64,000 bases of DNA from Actinoplanes sichuanensis (lineage in GTDB: Bacteria > Actinomycetota > Actinomycetes > Mycobacteriales > Micromonosporaceae): positions 2,356,001 through 2,420,000 of the forward strand of contig NZ_AP028461.1 of NCBI RefSeq assembly GCF_033097365.1, written 5' to 3'. This document shows, in pieces, positions 1-9,400 of this stretch. Position numbers and translations under genes: made by a program. Below the pieces are notes generated by a model. That model was given only the letters and a program-made list of their open reading frames with translations. It was not told the DNA's origin and did no database searches. The stretch's first letter is position 1; every line of letters begins with the position of its first letter.

Positions 1-1446
1 GATCACAGCCTGATCCCGCAGGCCGAGGGCTGGCCCGACCCGGCCGACAGGTTCCCGGTGGTTCCGCTGACCGGTCTGCTGGAGCTGATGGCCGACGCCG
101 CCGGTAAGGCATCCCCCGGCCGCACGGTCATCGGCCTGGAACAGGTCCGCGTCCGCCGCTGGCTGGCGGTCGCCCCACCGGTCACCGCCACGATCAGGGC
201 CGACATCACCGACAAGACCAAGGTCAAGGTCACCATCGAGGGGTACGCCTCGAGCACCGTCCTGCTGGCCCCGGCCCATCCACCCGCCCCACCGGCCGAC
301 ACCACCCCACTGCGGGACGAACGTCCGGCCCCCATCGACGCGACCAGGCTCTACCACGACGGTTGGATGTTCCACGGCCCCGCCTACGCCGGCATCACGA
401 GCCTCGACACGGTCGCCACCGACGGCATCCGCGGCGAACTGACCGCCCTACCGGCCCCCGGCGCTCTGCTCGACGCGGCGGGCCAGCTGATCGGCCACTG
501 GATGCAGGTCAGCGCCGACGTCGACCAGGTGGTGTTCCCGATCGGCATCGGCGCGGTCCGCTGGTACGGCCCGCCCCCGACCGCCGGGGAACGGCTGCAC
601 TGCACCGCCCGCATCACCGAGCTGACCGCCGACCGGATGCGAGCCGACGCCGAGTTGCGGACCGTCGACGGCCGGGTCCGCGTCACGATCACCGACTGGG
701 CGACCCACCGCTTCTCCACCGACGAACGGATGTGGCAGCTCAAACAGCACCCCGGCGAGACCGGCGCCGCCGAACCGCAACCGGACGGCTGGTGCCTGGT
801 CCGCGAACGCTGGCCGGACACCGCGACCCGCGAACTGGTGATGCGCCGCTACCTGGTGACCGCCGAACGCGCCGACTACGCCGCCCGTTCCCCGATCGCC
901 CAGCGTGACTGGCTGCTCGGCCGGGTGGCGGTGAAGGACGCCGTACGCGAACTGCTCTGGCGCCGTGGCCCCGCCGCCCTGTTCCCGTGCCAGATCCGGG
1001 TCGGTGACGACGCCGACGGCCGCCCGTGGGCCCGCGGCCCGGCCGGCGAGGACGTCCACGTCTCGCTCGCCCACGCCGGCCGCCTGGCGGTCGGCATCGC
1101 CGCCGAACACGGCCCCGTCGGCATCGACATCGAACCGGTCGCCGACCGCGCGATTGCCGACGTGGCGTTGACCGAGGCCGAAACGGCACTCGTCGAGGCC
1201 GCGCCGGACCGCCCGGAGCTGCTGATCCGCCTGTGGACGGCGAAGGAGGCGGTGGCGAAGGCGATCGGCACCGGGCTCGCCGGCCGGCCTCGCCGGTTCG
1301 CCGTCACCGACGTCGACGGATCCGGCTGCACCGTCACCGTGGACGGCCGGCGCTGGCCGGTCCGGCACCGGATTCTCGACGAGCCCGGGGGCCGCTACGT
1401 CGTCGCCTGGACCACCGCACCACCGAACCGAGGAGGAACCCCGTGA
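1..1446 (+). CDS. Type I polyketide synthase, C-terminal part (dehydratase + phosphopantetheinyl transferase), 5' end outside window
   Basis: The frame is open to the left edge, so this is the 3' end of a larger gene. The visible part starts with a double hot-dog dehydratase (DH): DHSLIPQ at the edge, a WMFHGPAYAGI motif near nt 364-396, and GALLDAAGQL near nt 461-490, whose Asp matches the DH catalytic Asp. The last ~200 residues are a 4'-phosphopantetheinyl transferase with GIDIE (about nt 1120-1134) and WTAKEAVAKAIGTGL (about nt 1234-1278), the metal/CoA-binding signatures. A C-terminal DH-PPTase order is known from iterative enediyne-type and PUFA-like synthases, which activate their own carrier domains. 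KS, AT and KR would lie upstream. The stop overlaps the start of the ACP gene (GTGA), so the two are translationally coupled. Whether this is an enediyne synthase or another iterative PKS cannot be decided here; no enediyne accessory genes are visible downstream. Confidence 0.88.
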   Translation, partial: DHSLIPQAEGWPDPADRFPVVPLTGLLELMADAAGKASPGRTVIGLEQVRVRRWLAVAPPVTATIRADITDKTKVKVTIEGYASSTVLLAPAHPPAPPADTTPLRDERPAPIDATRLYHDGWMFHGPAYAGITSLDTVATDGIRGELTALPAPGALLDAAGQLIGHWMQVSADVDQVVFPIGIGAVRWYGPPPTAGERLHCTARITELTADRMRADAELRTVDGRVRVTITDWATHRFSTDERMWQLKQHPGETGAAEPQPDGWCLVRERWPDTATRELVMRRYLVTAERADYAARSPIAQRDWLLGRVAVKDAVRELLWRRGPAALFPCQIRVGDDADGRPWARGPAGEDVHVSLAHAGRLAVGIAAEHGPVGIDIEPVADRAIADVALTEAETALVEAAPDRPELLIRLWTAKEAVAKAIGTGLAGRPRRFAVTDVDGSGCTVTVDGRRWPVRHRILDEPGGRYVVAWTTAPPNRGGTP

Positions 1447-1742
1447 CCGCGCCCGACAGCAGCCAGCTTCTCGACCACCTCCGGGCGGACCTCGCCGAGG
1501 TGATGGGCGACGACGTCCTGCTCGCCGTCGACATCACCCCGGACACCCGGTTCGACGACGACCTGGCGCTGGAGAGCATCGAGTTCGTGGCCCTCGGCGA
1601 GATCCTGCGGGAGCGGTACGGCGACCGGGTCGACTTTCCCGGGTTCATCGCCGGCATGGAGCTCGACGAGATCATGTCGCTGACCGTGGGCCGGCTGCTG
1701 GCGTACATCTCCGATCGTCTCGCCGAATCGGCGACGGTGTGA
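1443..1742 (+). CDS. Acyl carrier protein
   Basis: A 99-residue stand-alone acyl carrier protein. The phosphopantetheine attachment site is Ser45 in DLALESIEFV, a slightly atypical version of the usual D-S-L signature, because the Ser follows ALE rather than GLD. The GTG start overlaps the PKS stop, and an AGGAGG ribosome site at 1431-1436 sits in the PKS 3' end at good spacing, so expression is coupled to the PKS. It probably carries or offloads the polyketide chain and would be activated by the PPTase domain of the preceding protein. The start was chosen for the AGGAGG and the GTGA overlap. Confidence 0.9.
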   Translation: MTAPDSSQLLDHLRADLAEVMGDDVLLAVDITPDTRFDDDLALESIEFVALGEILRERYGDRVDFPGFIAGMELDEIMSLTVGRLLAYISDRLAESATV

Positions 1743-1751
1743 GGCCCGGCC

Positions 1752-2558
1752 ATGGTCGATGTCGTCGCCCGTGACGTGCGTTTCCACGTCCAGCGGATCA
1801 GCCCGCCGGAGGGCGCCCCGGCGGACCGGCCGGTGGTGGTGTTCCTGCACGGCCTGATCCTGGACAACCTGTCCAGCTTCTACTACACGCTGGCCGGGCC
1901 GGTGGCCGGAACCGGCGCCGAAACGATCATGTACGACCTGCGTGGGCATGGGCGCTCCCAGCGGCCACCGGCCGGATACACCGTGGACGACGCCGTCGAC
2001 GACCTGGCCGCCCTGCTCGCCGAACTCGGCGTGGACCAGCCGGTGTTCCTGGTCGGCAACAGTTTCGGCGGGGTGGTCGCGCTGCGGTACGCGCTGCGCC
2101 GCCCGCGGGACGTGGCCGGTCTGGTGGTGATCGAGGCGCACACCGTCGGCGACGGTGCCGGCGACTGGACCGAGCAGATGAGCAACACCCTGACCGTCAC
2201 TGCGCTCGGCCTCGCCCACGACGGCCTCGCCGACCAGTTGCACGAACTCGGCGACCGGAAACTGGCCCGGGCGGCCCGCCTGGCCGGGGAGTTGCTGAAC
2301 GGCACCACCCTCATCGACGACGTGGCCGCCACGCCGCCGCTGCACGGCCCGGAACTCGCCGCCATCCGCTGCCCGGTGCTGGCCGTCTACGGGGTGCACT
2401 CGGATCTGGCCGCCGCCGGCCGGCAACTGGCCGGACTGCTGCCGGACTGCACCCTGCACATGGTTCCCGACCAGGCGCACACCGTCCTGCGCGAGGCGAC
2501 GCCGCTGGTTCGTACCCTCGTCCTGGACTGGCTGGTCCGGCACTCGGCGGCGTCATGA
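1752..2558 (+). CDS. Alpha/beta-fold hydrolase (possible chain-releasing thioesterase)
   Basis: A 268-residue alpha/beta hydrolase. The oxyanion-hole HG motif (FLHGLILDN) is near residue 33. The nucleophile elbow is VGNSFGG with Ser104, and acid and base candidates lie in YGVHSDLA and DQAHTV near the C-terminus. There is no signal peptide, so it acts in the cytoplasm. It starts 9 bp after the ACP stop and overlaps the glycosyltransferase start by four bases, which places it inside the PKS operon. A role in releasing or editing the ACP-bound chain is inferred from this context; the family is too broad for sequence alone to name the substrate. Confidence 0.85.
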   Translation: MVDVVARDVRFHVQRISPPEGAPADRPVVVFLHGLILDNLSSFYYTLAGPVAGTGAETIMYDLRGHGRSQRPPAGYTVDDAVDDLAALLAELGVDQPVFLVGNSFGGVVALRYALRRPRDVAGLVVIEAHTVGDGAGDWTEQMSNTLTVTALGLAHDGLADQLHELGDRKLARAARLAGELLNGTTLIDDVAATPPLHGPELAAIRCPVLAVYGVHSDLAAAGRQLAGLLPDCTLHMVPDQAHTVLREATPLVRTLVLDWLVRHSAAS

Positions 2559-3706
2559 GCCGCTACCTGTTCGTCGTGCCGCCGCTGACCGGGCACATCA
2601 ACCCGGCCGCCGCCGTCGCCCGGGAGCTGACCGCTCGCGGCCATCGGGTCGCCTGGGCGGGGCGGGCCGCGACGCTGGCCGGGCTGGGCGCCGAGGTGTA
2701 CGACGCCGGTGATCCGGCCCTGGACGCGGCGTTGCGGGACTCCCACGAACGCCGTCTCGGGCTACGCGGGGCGGGTGCGCTCAAGTTCCTGTGGGAGGAG
2801 TTCATCGTCCCGCTGGCGCGGACCTCCCGGCCCGGCGTGGAGGCGGCCGCCGACGCGTTCGAACCGGACGTGATCGTCGCCGACCAGCAGGCCCTCGCCG
2901 GGGCGCTGGTCGCCCGGCGGCGCGGCCTGACCTGGGTGACCAGCGCGACCACGTCCGGCGAATTCACCGACCCGTACGCGGCCATGCCCAAGGTCGACGA
3001 CTGGATCCGGGAGCGGATGGCCGGACTGTGCCGGGACGCGGGCGTGGCCGAGACGACCGACCTGCGGTTCTCCGACGACCTGGTGCTCGCCTTCACCTCG
3101 GCCGCCCTGCTCGGTAGCGACCGGGAGTTCCCCGGCCACTACGCCTTCGTCGGGCCGGCGCTCACCGCCCGGCCGGATCACACCGGCTTCCCCTGGTCCG
3201 CGCTCGACCCGGGGCGGCGGCGGGTGCTGGTGTCGCTGGGCACGGTCAACGGCGACGGGGGCGCCCGGTTCTTCGACGCCGTGGTCCGCGCCGCCGAACC
3301 GCTCGACGTCCAGCTGATCGTCGCGGCACCGGCCGGTCTGCTGCCCGACCCGCCGCCGTACGTGCTGACCCGGCCCCACCTGCCGCAACTCGACCTGCTG
3401 TCACACGTGGACGCGGTGGTCTGCCACGCCGGGCACAACACCGTGTGCGAGGCGCTCGCGCACGGCCTGCCGCTGGTCGTCGCGCCGATCCGGGACGACC
3501 AGCCGGTCATCGCCGGTCAGGTGACCGCGGCCGGGGCGGGAGTGCGGGTCCGGTTCGCGCGTTGTGGGCCGGACGAGTTGCGTACCGCATTGGTCTCGGT
3601 GTTGTCCGAACCCGCCTATCGCGTCGCCGCCGGCCGGGTGCGGGAGTCCTTCCTCGCCGCGGGCGGAGCCCCGGCGGCCGCCGACCACCTGGAGAAGATC
3701 TCATGA
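2555..3706 (+). CDS. GT1-family UDP-glycosyltransferase (macrolide/MGT type)
   Basis: A 383-residue GT-B glycosyltransferase. The N-terminus (FVVPPLTGHINPAAAVA) is the acceptor-domain start typical of MGT/YjiC-like enzymes. The C-terminal half carries the nucleotide-sugar motif region around VVCHAGHNTVCEALAHGLPL and the following D-Q (RDDQPVIAGQV), where the D/N-Q pair contacts the sugar. It has no transmembrane segments. Starting in an ATGA overlap with the hydrolase gene, it most likely glycosylates the polyketide made by this operon. The donor sugar cannot be read from the sequence. Confidence 0.88.
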   Translation: MSRYLFVVPPLTGHINPAAAVARELTARGHRVAWAGRAATLAGLGAEVYDAGDPALDAALRDSHERRLGLRGAGALKFLWEEFIVPLARTSRPGVEAAADAFEPDVIVADQQALAGALVARRRGLTWVTSATTSGEFTDPYAAMPKVDDWIRERMAGLCRDAGVAETTDLRFSDDLVLAFTSAALLGSDREFPGHYAFVGPALTARPDHTGFPWSALDPGRRRVLVSLGTVNGDGGARFFDAVVRAAEPLDVQLIVAAPAGLLPDPPPYVLTRPHLPQLDLLSHVDAVVCHAGHNTVCEALAHGLPLVVAPIRDDQPVIAGQVTAAGAGVRVRFARCGPDELRTALVSVLSEPAYRVAAGRVRESFLAAGGAPAAADHLEKIS

Positions 3707-5529
3707 GCGTGCTGCCCGCGGTCCTGATCGTGCTGGTCCTGGTGCTGAGCGGGCTCCGGTCACGCGGCCGGCTGGCCGCGCTGCCGGTGCTGCCACCGGC
3801 CACCGACGACACCGAGCCGGACGGGTTCCTGCTGTTCACCGCGGCCGGGGTCGACGTCGATGCGGCCACCCGGCAGGCGGCCGTCGGCTACGCCCGGGCC
3901 GGTCATCTGGTCGCCGTCGACCTGGTCCCGGCCGACCTGCCGGTCACCGAGACGCTGGCGCTGGCCCGCGAGGTCGATCCGGCCGGATACCGCGACGACC
4001 GGATGGCGACCGGGCGCGGGGCCGGGCACGCGCTGCTGGTGGCGACCGAACTCGCCGACCGGGCCGCGGTCACCCCGGCCGCCGACCTCGATCCGGCCGA
4101 GATGATCCGGCTCACCGCGCGACTCAAGAAGTACGCCCCGACCGGCACCGACCTGGTCGTCGTGCCGGGCCTGCGGGCGGTGCCGGCCGATCCGGCGACC
4201 GGTAAGGCCCGGATGCGCGCGACCGGCACGATCGTCGCGATGGCGCTGACCGGCGGACTCGTCGGCTACCTGCTGCTGGCCGCGGCCGTGGCCCTGAACC
4301 CGGTCTGGGGTGGGGCCGCGCTGGTGGTCTACAGCCTGCAGCCGTACCTGATCCTGGCCGGAACGCCGATGCGGCCCACCGACCGGCATCGCGCCGCCTG
4401 GCTGCGCCTGCTCGTCGAGCCGTGGCGCTGGCTGCGCACGATCCGGGGCACCTGGAGGTCGCGCTACGACCGGCACCGGGACGAGTTGCGCGAGCAGGCC
4501 CGCCGGGAGTACGCGGTGGAGTTGACCGGCGGCACCGACCGGTTCTTCGAGGCACCGCGCGAGGACTGCCCGTGGTGTTTCGGTCGCCGCCTGACCACCC
4601 GGGTCCACACCCGCGACCGGGTGCAGGGCAAACCGGGCCGGTTCACGCTGGTGGAGTGCGATGACTGCGGGCACGTCTTCCAGAACCCGCGGCTCAGCAT
4701 CGACGGCCTGGAGTTCTACTACCGCGACGTCTACGACCGGCTCGGCGAGGACAGCACCGAGCACGCGTTCGGTCTGTCGGTGGCGTCCTACGTGGGCCGC
4801 GCCGACCTGGTCGGCCGGCACACCAGCCCGGCGAACTGGCTGGACGTCGGCACCGGGCACGGGCACTTCTGCACGTACGCCCGCAAGGTCTTCCCGGACA
4901 CCGTGTTCGACGGCCTGGACATCTCCGACTCGATCGACGACGCGCAGCGCCGCGGCTGGGTGAGCACCGGCTACCGGGGCCTGTTCCCGGACCTCGCCGA
5001 GAAGCTGGCGGGCGCTTACCAGGTGGTCAGCATGCACCACTACCTGGAACACACCCGCGACCCGCGCGCCGAACTCGACGCCGCCGCCCAGGTCGTCGCG
5101 CCCGGCGGGCATCTGCTGATCGAGGTGCCGAACCCGGCGTCCCGGCTGGCGCGCCTGCTGCGCGGCTACTGGGTTCCGTACTTCCAGCCGGAACACCTCA
5201 ACCTTCTGCCCGTACGGAATCTGACGGCCGCCCTGATCGACCGGGGGCTGCAGCCGGTGGCCGTGGAACTCGGCCGCGCCCACCAGCCGTGTGACTTCGC
5301 CGGTGCCGTGCTGCTGTGGGTGAACAGCCTGGTCCCCGACCCGGACCGGCCGTGGGCGTCGACACCCGGTACCCGCGGTCGGCGGCTGTTGCGGCAGTCC
5401 GCGTTCGTGGCGGCGGTACCGCTGCTGGTCGGCGGCAACCTGCTGGACCAGCTGCTCGGCGCGGTGATCGCCGGTACCGACGGCGGCAACTGCTACCGGG
5501 TGCTGGCGCGCAAGCCGGAGGCCCGATGA
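3703..5529 (+). CDS. Membrane-anchored fusion protein: N-terminal membrane domain, zinc ribbon, SAM-dependent methyltransferase
   Basis: A 608-residue protein starting in an ATGA overlap with the glycosyltransferase gene. Residues 1-20 form a hydrophobic anchor. The next ~160 residues are a soluble region I do not recognise, followed by two hydrophobic stretches around residues 175-215 (IVAMALTGGLVGYLLLAAAV, then an ALVVYSLQPYLIL segment). CPWC (Cys289, Cys292) and CDDC (Cys319, Cys322) form a four-cysteine zinc-ribbon-like module. A class I methyltransferase follows, with motif I LDVGTGHGHF near residues 382-392, an acidic motif DGLDIS, and a Methyltransf_23-like C-terminus (GGHLLIEVPNP). 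A hydrophobic stretch near the C-terminus (AFVAAVPLLVGGNLLDQLL) may sit at the membrane. A longer reading from upstream codons is possible, but the overlap and spacing favour 3703. The substrate is probably the glycosylated polyketide; that is inference. Confidence 0.8.
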   Translation: MSVLPAVLIVLVLVLSGLRSRGRLAALPVLPPATDDTEPDGFLLFTAAGVDVDAATRQAAVGYARAGHLVAVDLVPADLPVTETLALAREVDPAGYRDDRMATGRGAGHALLVATELADRAAVTPAADLDPAEMIRLTARLKKYAPTGTDLVVVPGLRAVPADPATGKARMRATGTIVAMALTGGLVGYLLLAAAVALNPVWGGAALVVYSLQPYLILAGTPMRPTDRHRAAWLRLLVEPWRWLRTIRGTWRSRYDRHRDELREQARREYAVELTGGTDRFFEAPREDCPWCFGRRLTTRVHTRDRVQGKPGRFTLVECDDCGHVFQNPRLSIDGLEFYYRDVYDRLGEDSTEHAFGLSVASYVGRADLVGRHTSPANWLDVGTGHGHFCTYARKVFPDTVFDGLDISDSIDDAQRRGWVSTGYRGLFPDLAEKLAGAYQVVSMHHYLEHTRDPRAELDAAAQVVAPGGHLLIEVPNPASRLARLLRGYWVPYFQPEHLNLLPVRNLTAALIDRGLQPVAVELGRAHQPCDFAGAVLLWVNSLVPDPDRPWASTPGTRGRRLLRQSAFVAAVPLLVGGNLLDQLLGAVIAGTDGGNCYRVLARKPEAR

Positions 5530-6434
5530 CCGGCGTGATGTCCCGGGTCGACGCCCCGGCCGAGGTGCGGATGGTGCCGTACACGTTCCTGCGGATGTTC
5601 GGCCGTCAGCCGGACGTGGTGAGCGCGGCACCCGGCGGGTTGCGGCTGCTCGCCGACCCGGTCGCCGACCTGGCCGTGGCCGTGCCGTGGGGTGCCGTGG
5701 TGGCCGGCACCGCCCGCGACGACGGTGTCCTGGAGCTGCGGTCCCGTAACCGGCCGGCCGAAGGGGTGCGGCTGGGCCCGGACGAGTGGTCGGCCGACAC
5801 CGCGCCGAACTGGGCCCGACCGGCGATCCGGGCCGCGGTCCGGCTGCGTGCCGCGGGATTCCGGATCGGCGGCGCCACCCTCGTCGTGCACACCGGGCTG
5901 CCGGAGTCACTGTCGATCCCGACGGCGGCGGGCACGGCGGCGGCCACGATCCGTGCGTTCACCGAGCTCTACCACCTGTCCGGGACGACCCGGGTGGCCG
6001 CCGACGCCGCCGAGCTGGCCGCGCTCACCGGCCGGGCCGGGGAGGCGATCCTGCGCCGGGCCGACGCCACCGTGGAACACCTGCCCTGCGACCTGGCGGC
6101 GGCCGGTCTGCGGCTGCTCGTCGTCGAACCGGGTGACCCGGCCGCGGTGACGACCCGGCGCCCGGTCGTCGCGGCCGGCACCGTGGCACGGGCCGCCGAT
6201 GCCCTCCGGGGTGGTGATCTGGCCGATTTCGGCCGGTTGCTGACAGTGGGCGAACCGCATCCGGCGGTGACCGCCGCTCGGGCCGCCGGGGCCCTCGGTG
6301 CGGCCGCGCGCCCGGTGCTCTGCGTGCTGCTGCACGTCGCCGACCTGACCCGGATCCGGGTCGCGGTCCGTGCCGCGCTCCCGGACGGCACCTACCGTCC
6401 CCGGTTCCTCACCGCGACCCCGGGGGCCGCGTGA
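5526..6434 (+). CDS. Galactokinase-like GHMP-fold protein with degenerate active-site motifs
   Basis: A 302-residue protein and the last gene of the coupled operon (ATGA overlap at 5526). It follows the galactokinase plan: FLRMFGRQPD then SAAPGGLRLLADPVADL where galactokinases read SAPGRVNLIGEHTDY, then VVHTGLPESLSIPTAA where the ATP-binding GLSSSAA motif is expected, then EAILRRADATVEHLPCDL where CGIMDQ-type residues are expected. All three GHMP signature motifs are therefore altered, including the HTD triad and the serine/glycine phosphate loop. The fold appears kept and the reading frame is intact, so this does not look like a random pseudogene. It may be a non-catalytic sugar-binding or partner protein for the polyketide pathway, or a divergent kinase. 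The family link is by eye. Confidence 0.7.
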   Translation: MTGVMSRVDAPAEVRMVPYTFLRMFGRQPDVVSAAPGGLRLLADPVADLAVAVPWGAVVAGTARDDGVLELRSRNRPAEGVRLGPDEWSADTAPNWARPAIRAAVRLRAAGFRIGGATLVVHTGLPESLSIPTAAGTAAATIRAFTELYHLSGTTRVAADAAELAALTGRAGEAILRRADATVEHLPCDLAAAGLRLLVVEPGDPAAVTTRRPVVAAGTVARAADALRGGDLADFGRLLTVGEPHPAVTAARAAGALGAAARPVLCVLLHVADLTRIRVAVRAALPDGTYRPRFLTATPGAA

Positions 6435-6443
6435 TCTGCCCCG

Positions 6444-9400
6444 GTGCGGAACAATCCGCGGATGCTGTCCGACGATCTCGACGCGCTGTCGTACCCGGAA
6501 CGCATCCCGGCGCTGCTGCGCCTGTTGCGCGAGCAGGCCGATCCCGCGGCCGTCCTGACTGAACTCACGACGGGCGGCCCGACCGCGCGATACCTGGCGG
6601 TGGTCGCGGCGGCGGCGACCGGTCACCGTCCGATCGTGGTCCAGGCCCTGGCAGATCAGGATCCGGCGGTACGGGCGGAGGCCGCGCGACAGGCACTGCG
6701 GCGGGGCTGGACGACGGGCGGGGAGTTGCTCGGCGACGCCCCGCCGGTGCTGCGTCACCTGATCCTGCGTCTGCTGCGGCGCCGTCCCGGCTCGGGCGAC
6801 GCGGTGATCGACCTGGTCCGCGAGCGGTACGGCGACCGTGAGGCGGCGGTGGTCCTGCCCGCGTGCAGCGCCCCGGTCGTCGTCCGGCTGCTGCCCGACC
6901 TGGCCCGCTCGGTGGTCTCCTGGAAGGTCCTCGCCCGCCGGCACAGCGCCGCCGTGCTGGACTGGGCCGACGCCGTTCTGTCCGGAACCGAGACACCGGA
7001 CTGGGCGCCCGTCGTGGACGCCGTCCGGGCGTGTGTCGACCGTCGTCCGGAACGGGTGCTCGATCTCCTGGAACGTCACGTCCGTGACTCGCTGCCGGAC
7101 GTCGGCCTCGCCCCGATCGCCGCCCGGTTCCCGGCCCGGGTCGTGGCGCTCGTGACCGGCCGGGTCACCTGGCAGACCTCCTACCAGCACCTGCCCGTCG
7201 AGGTCCTGCGCCACCTGCTCGGTCTCGGCGTCGACGACCTGGTCGCCGTCGATGAGATCGCTCCCGATTTCTTCGAGATGCTGCCCGCGGACCGGCGCGT
7301 CGAGGTGTACACCGCCTCCCGGCCGGAGCTGCCGTACCAGGGGCGGGTCGAGTCTCTGCCGTCGGCGGCCCGGGTGCGTGAGGTGCGCCGGATACTGGCA
7401 TTGCCGCAGATCGCCGCGGACGAGACGCAGACCCGATCGTGGAGCCGGCTCCTCCCGGCCGCCGAATCGCTGCCGATCCTCGACGAGGAGGCGCGCGACC
7501 ACCGGCCGTACCAGCGTGAGTCGGCATACGCCGAGATGGTCGGTGTCGCCGCCGGCGAGCCCACCGCTCTGACTCAGGTCCTGGAGCGCCTGCTTCGGAT
7601 GCGTAACGAACGCGAGGCGGTCCGGCGGCCCGCTCTGCGGGCGCTGCGCAACCTGATCCCGCATCTGACCGGTGCGGTGGTGCCGCTGCTGACCGCGATC
7701 ACCGACGCTGCGATCGAGTCCCGCGATCTCTCCCCGCGAACCGAGGAGGCGCTGGTCGAGCTCGCCTGGGCGGCGCTGGCCGGCCGTCCGGTCGCCTCCA
7801 CCGGCGACGGCGACGGCCCGGCCCGATGGGCGCTCGGCATGATCGCCCGGCTGCCGATCCCGTGGTACATCGAGACACCGCTGCGGCCCGGCCAGGAGCG
7901 CCTCGTCACGGCCGCCCTACTCAAACGGATCACCGCTGACCCCGGTGAACTGCTCAAACTCGTCGACCTGCTGGAGAAGCGGGCCAGGCAGGTGCCCGAG
8001 CTGCAGGACCTGCTGCGCCGGGCCGCGGCCCCGTCGTCGCCGGCCGACGTCCGGGACAAGGCCGTCGACGGCTGGCTCGACGACCCCCGTACCCGGCCCG
8101 AGCGGGTCGCCGACCTGCTCCGCGAGGACCCGGCGGTGGTTCGCCTGGCCCCGGTCTGGCGCGAGGTGACCGGCTGGACCACCACCCTGCTCGACAGCCT
8201 CCTGCCCGACCCCGCCGGGTCGTCGAACGTTGCGCCGGGCGAGCCTGCCGTGGTGGCCTGGTCTTCGGTCGTCGCCGCCGGGCCGCCCGTCCACGTGCGC
8301 CGCTGGTCGGTCCGGCAGCAGCGTTCCTACGCGGCGGCCCTCGCCGCCGTCGCCGCGGACACCGACGTCGAGCAACGTGCCCGCATCGTCGCGGTGCGGA
8401 GCCTCGCCCGCGTGCCGGTCGCCGGCCGGGAGTTGCTCGCCGGGTTCCTCGACGCGCCCGAGCCGCCGATCGCCGAGGCCGCCCTGTCCGCACTGCCGTG
8501 GACCGACCGGCCCGACGAGGCGCTGCCGATCCTGCTCGGTTACGCCGGCGGCGACCGGGCCGGTGCCGCTCTGCCCGCGGCCGACCGTGCGGCCCGTTTC
8601 GTGAGCCCGTCCGCGCTGATCACGCTCCTGCGCGGGGTGCTGCTCGCGCCGCCGTCGGAGGTCCGGGTCTCCAGCCGTAAGGCCGCCGCCCGGATCCTCG
8701 CCCGCTACGGCCCGCCCGAGTCGACGGATCTGCTCGCCGAGGTGTGGCACACCCCAGACGTGCACTCCGACGTGCGGGCGGCCATCGTCGCCGCCCTCCG
8801 TGGCCAGGCGTCCTCACCCGCGGCCTGGGACATCCTCACCGAGGCCGCCGCCTCGGCCGAGCACGCCGTGGTCGCCGCCCTTCTCGGCGCCGTTCCGCAG
8901 GACCTGCCCGAACCCGATCGGAACCGTTTCGCGGCGCTCGTCGCCACCGCCTGCGCCGCCTCGGATCTGCGAATCGCGCGGGACGCGCTCCGGCGCCTGC
9001 CGGAGTGGATCCCGTGGGCGCCGGACGCGGTGGCGCTGATCGCCGACGCCCTCGTCCATCCCGGCCACGTCACGCCGGGCGCCACCCGACCGGACCCGGA
9101 TCTCGACGCGCTCGTCGGCGTCCTGCTGGAGCACTCCCCGCCGGCCGACTCCGACCGTGGCACGCTGGCGTCGGTCTTCGCCAGGCTCATCGCCGACGAC
9201 CATGCGGACACCCGGGTCGGGACGCCGGACCGGGACCGACCCGCCCGCCGCATCCTGACCCGGATCGTCGGCTCCGCATCCCGCTGGGCGCGAGCCGACC
9301 GGCCCACCGACTCGCGCGCGGCTCACCTACCCGCCGCCCGCGCGGCCGCCCGGATGCTCGCGGCCGATCCGGGCCTCCTCGCGGACGGCGCAGCGCTGCT

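Noticed and set aside
3760..5910. Long minus-strand frame opposite the methyltransferase gene
   Set aside because: Composition is Arg/Pro/Gly-rich without any motif; the plus strand has recognisable domains and coupled starts.
5907..7664. Minus-strand frame opposite the galactokinase-like and HEAT genes
   Set aside because: No start signal, no domain, and codon pattern fits a shadow of the plus-strand genes.
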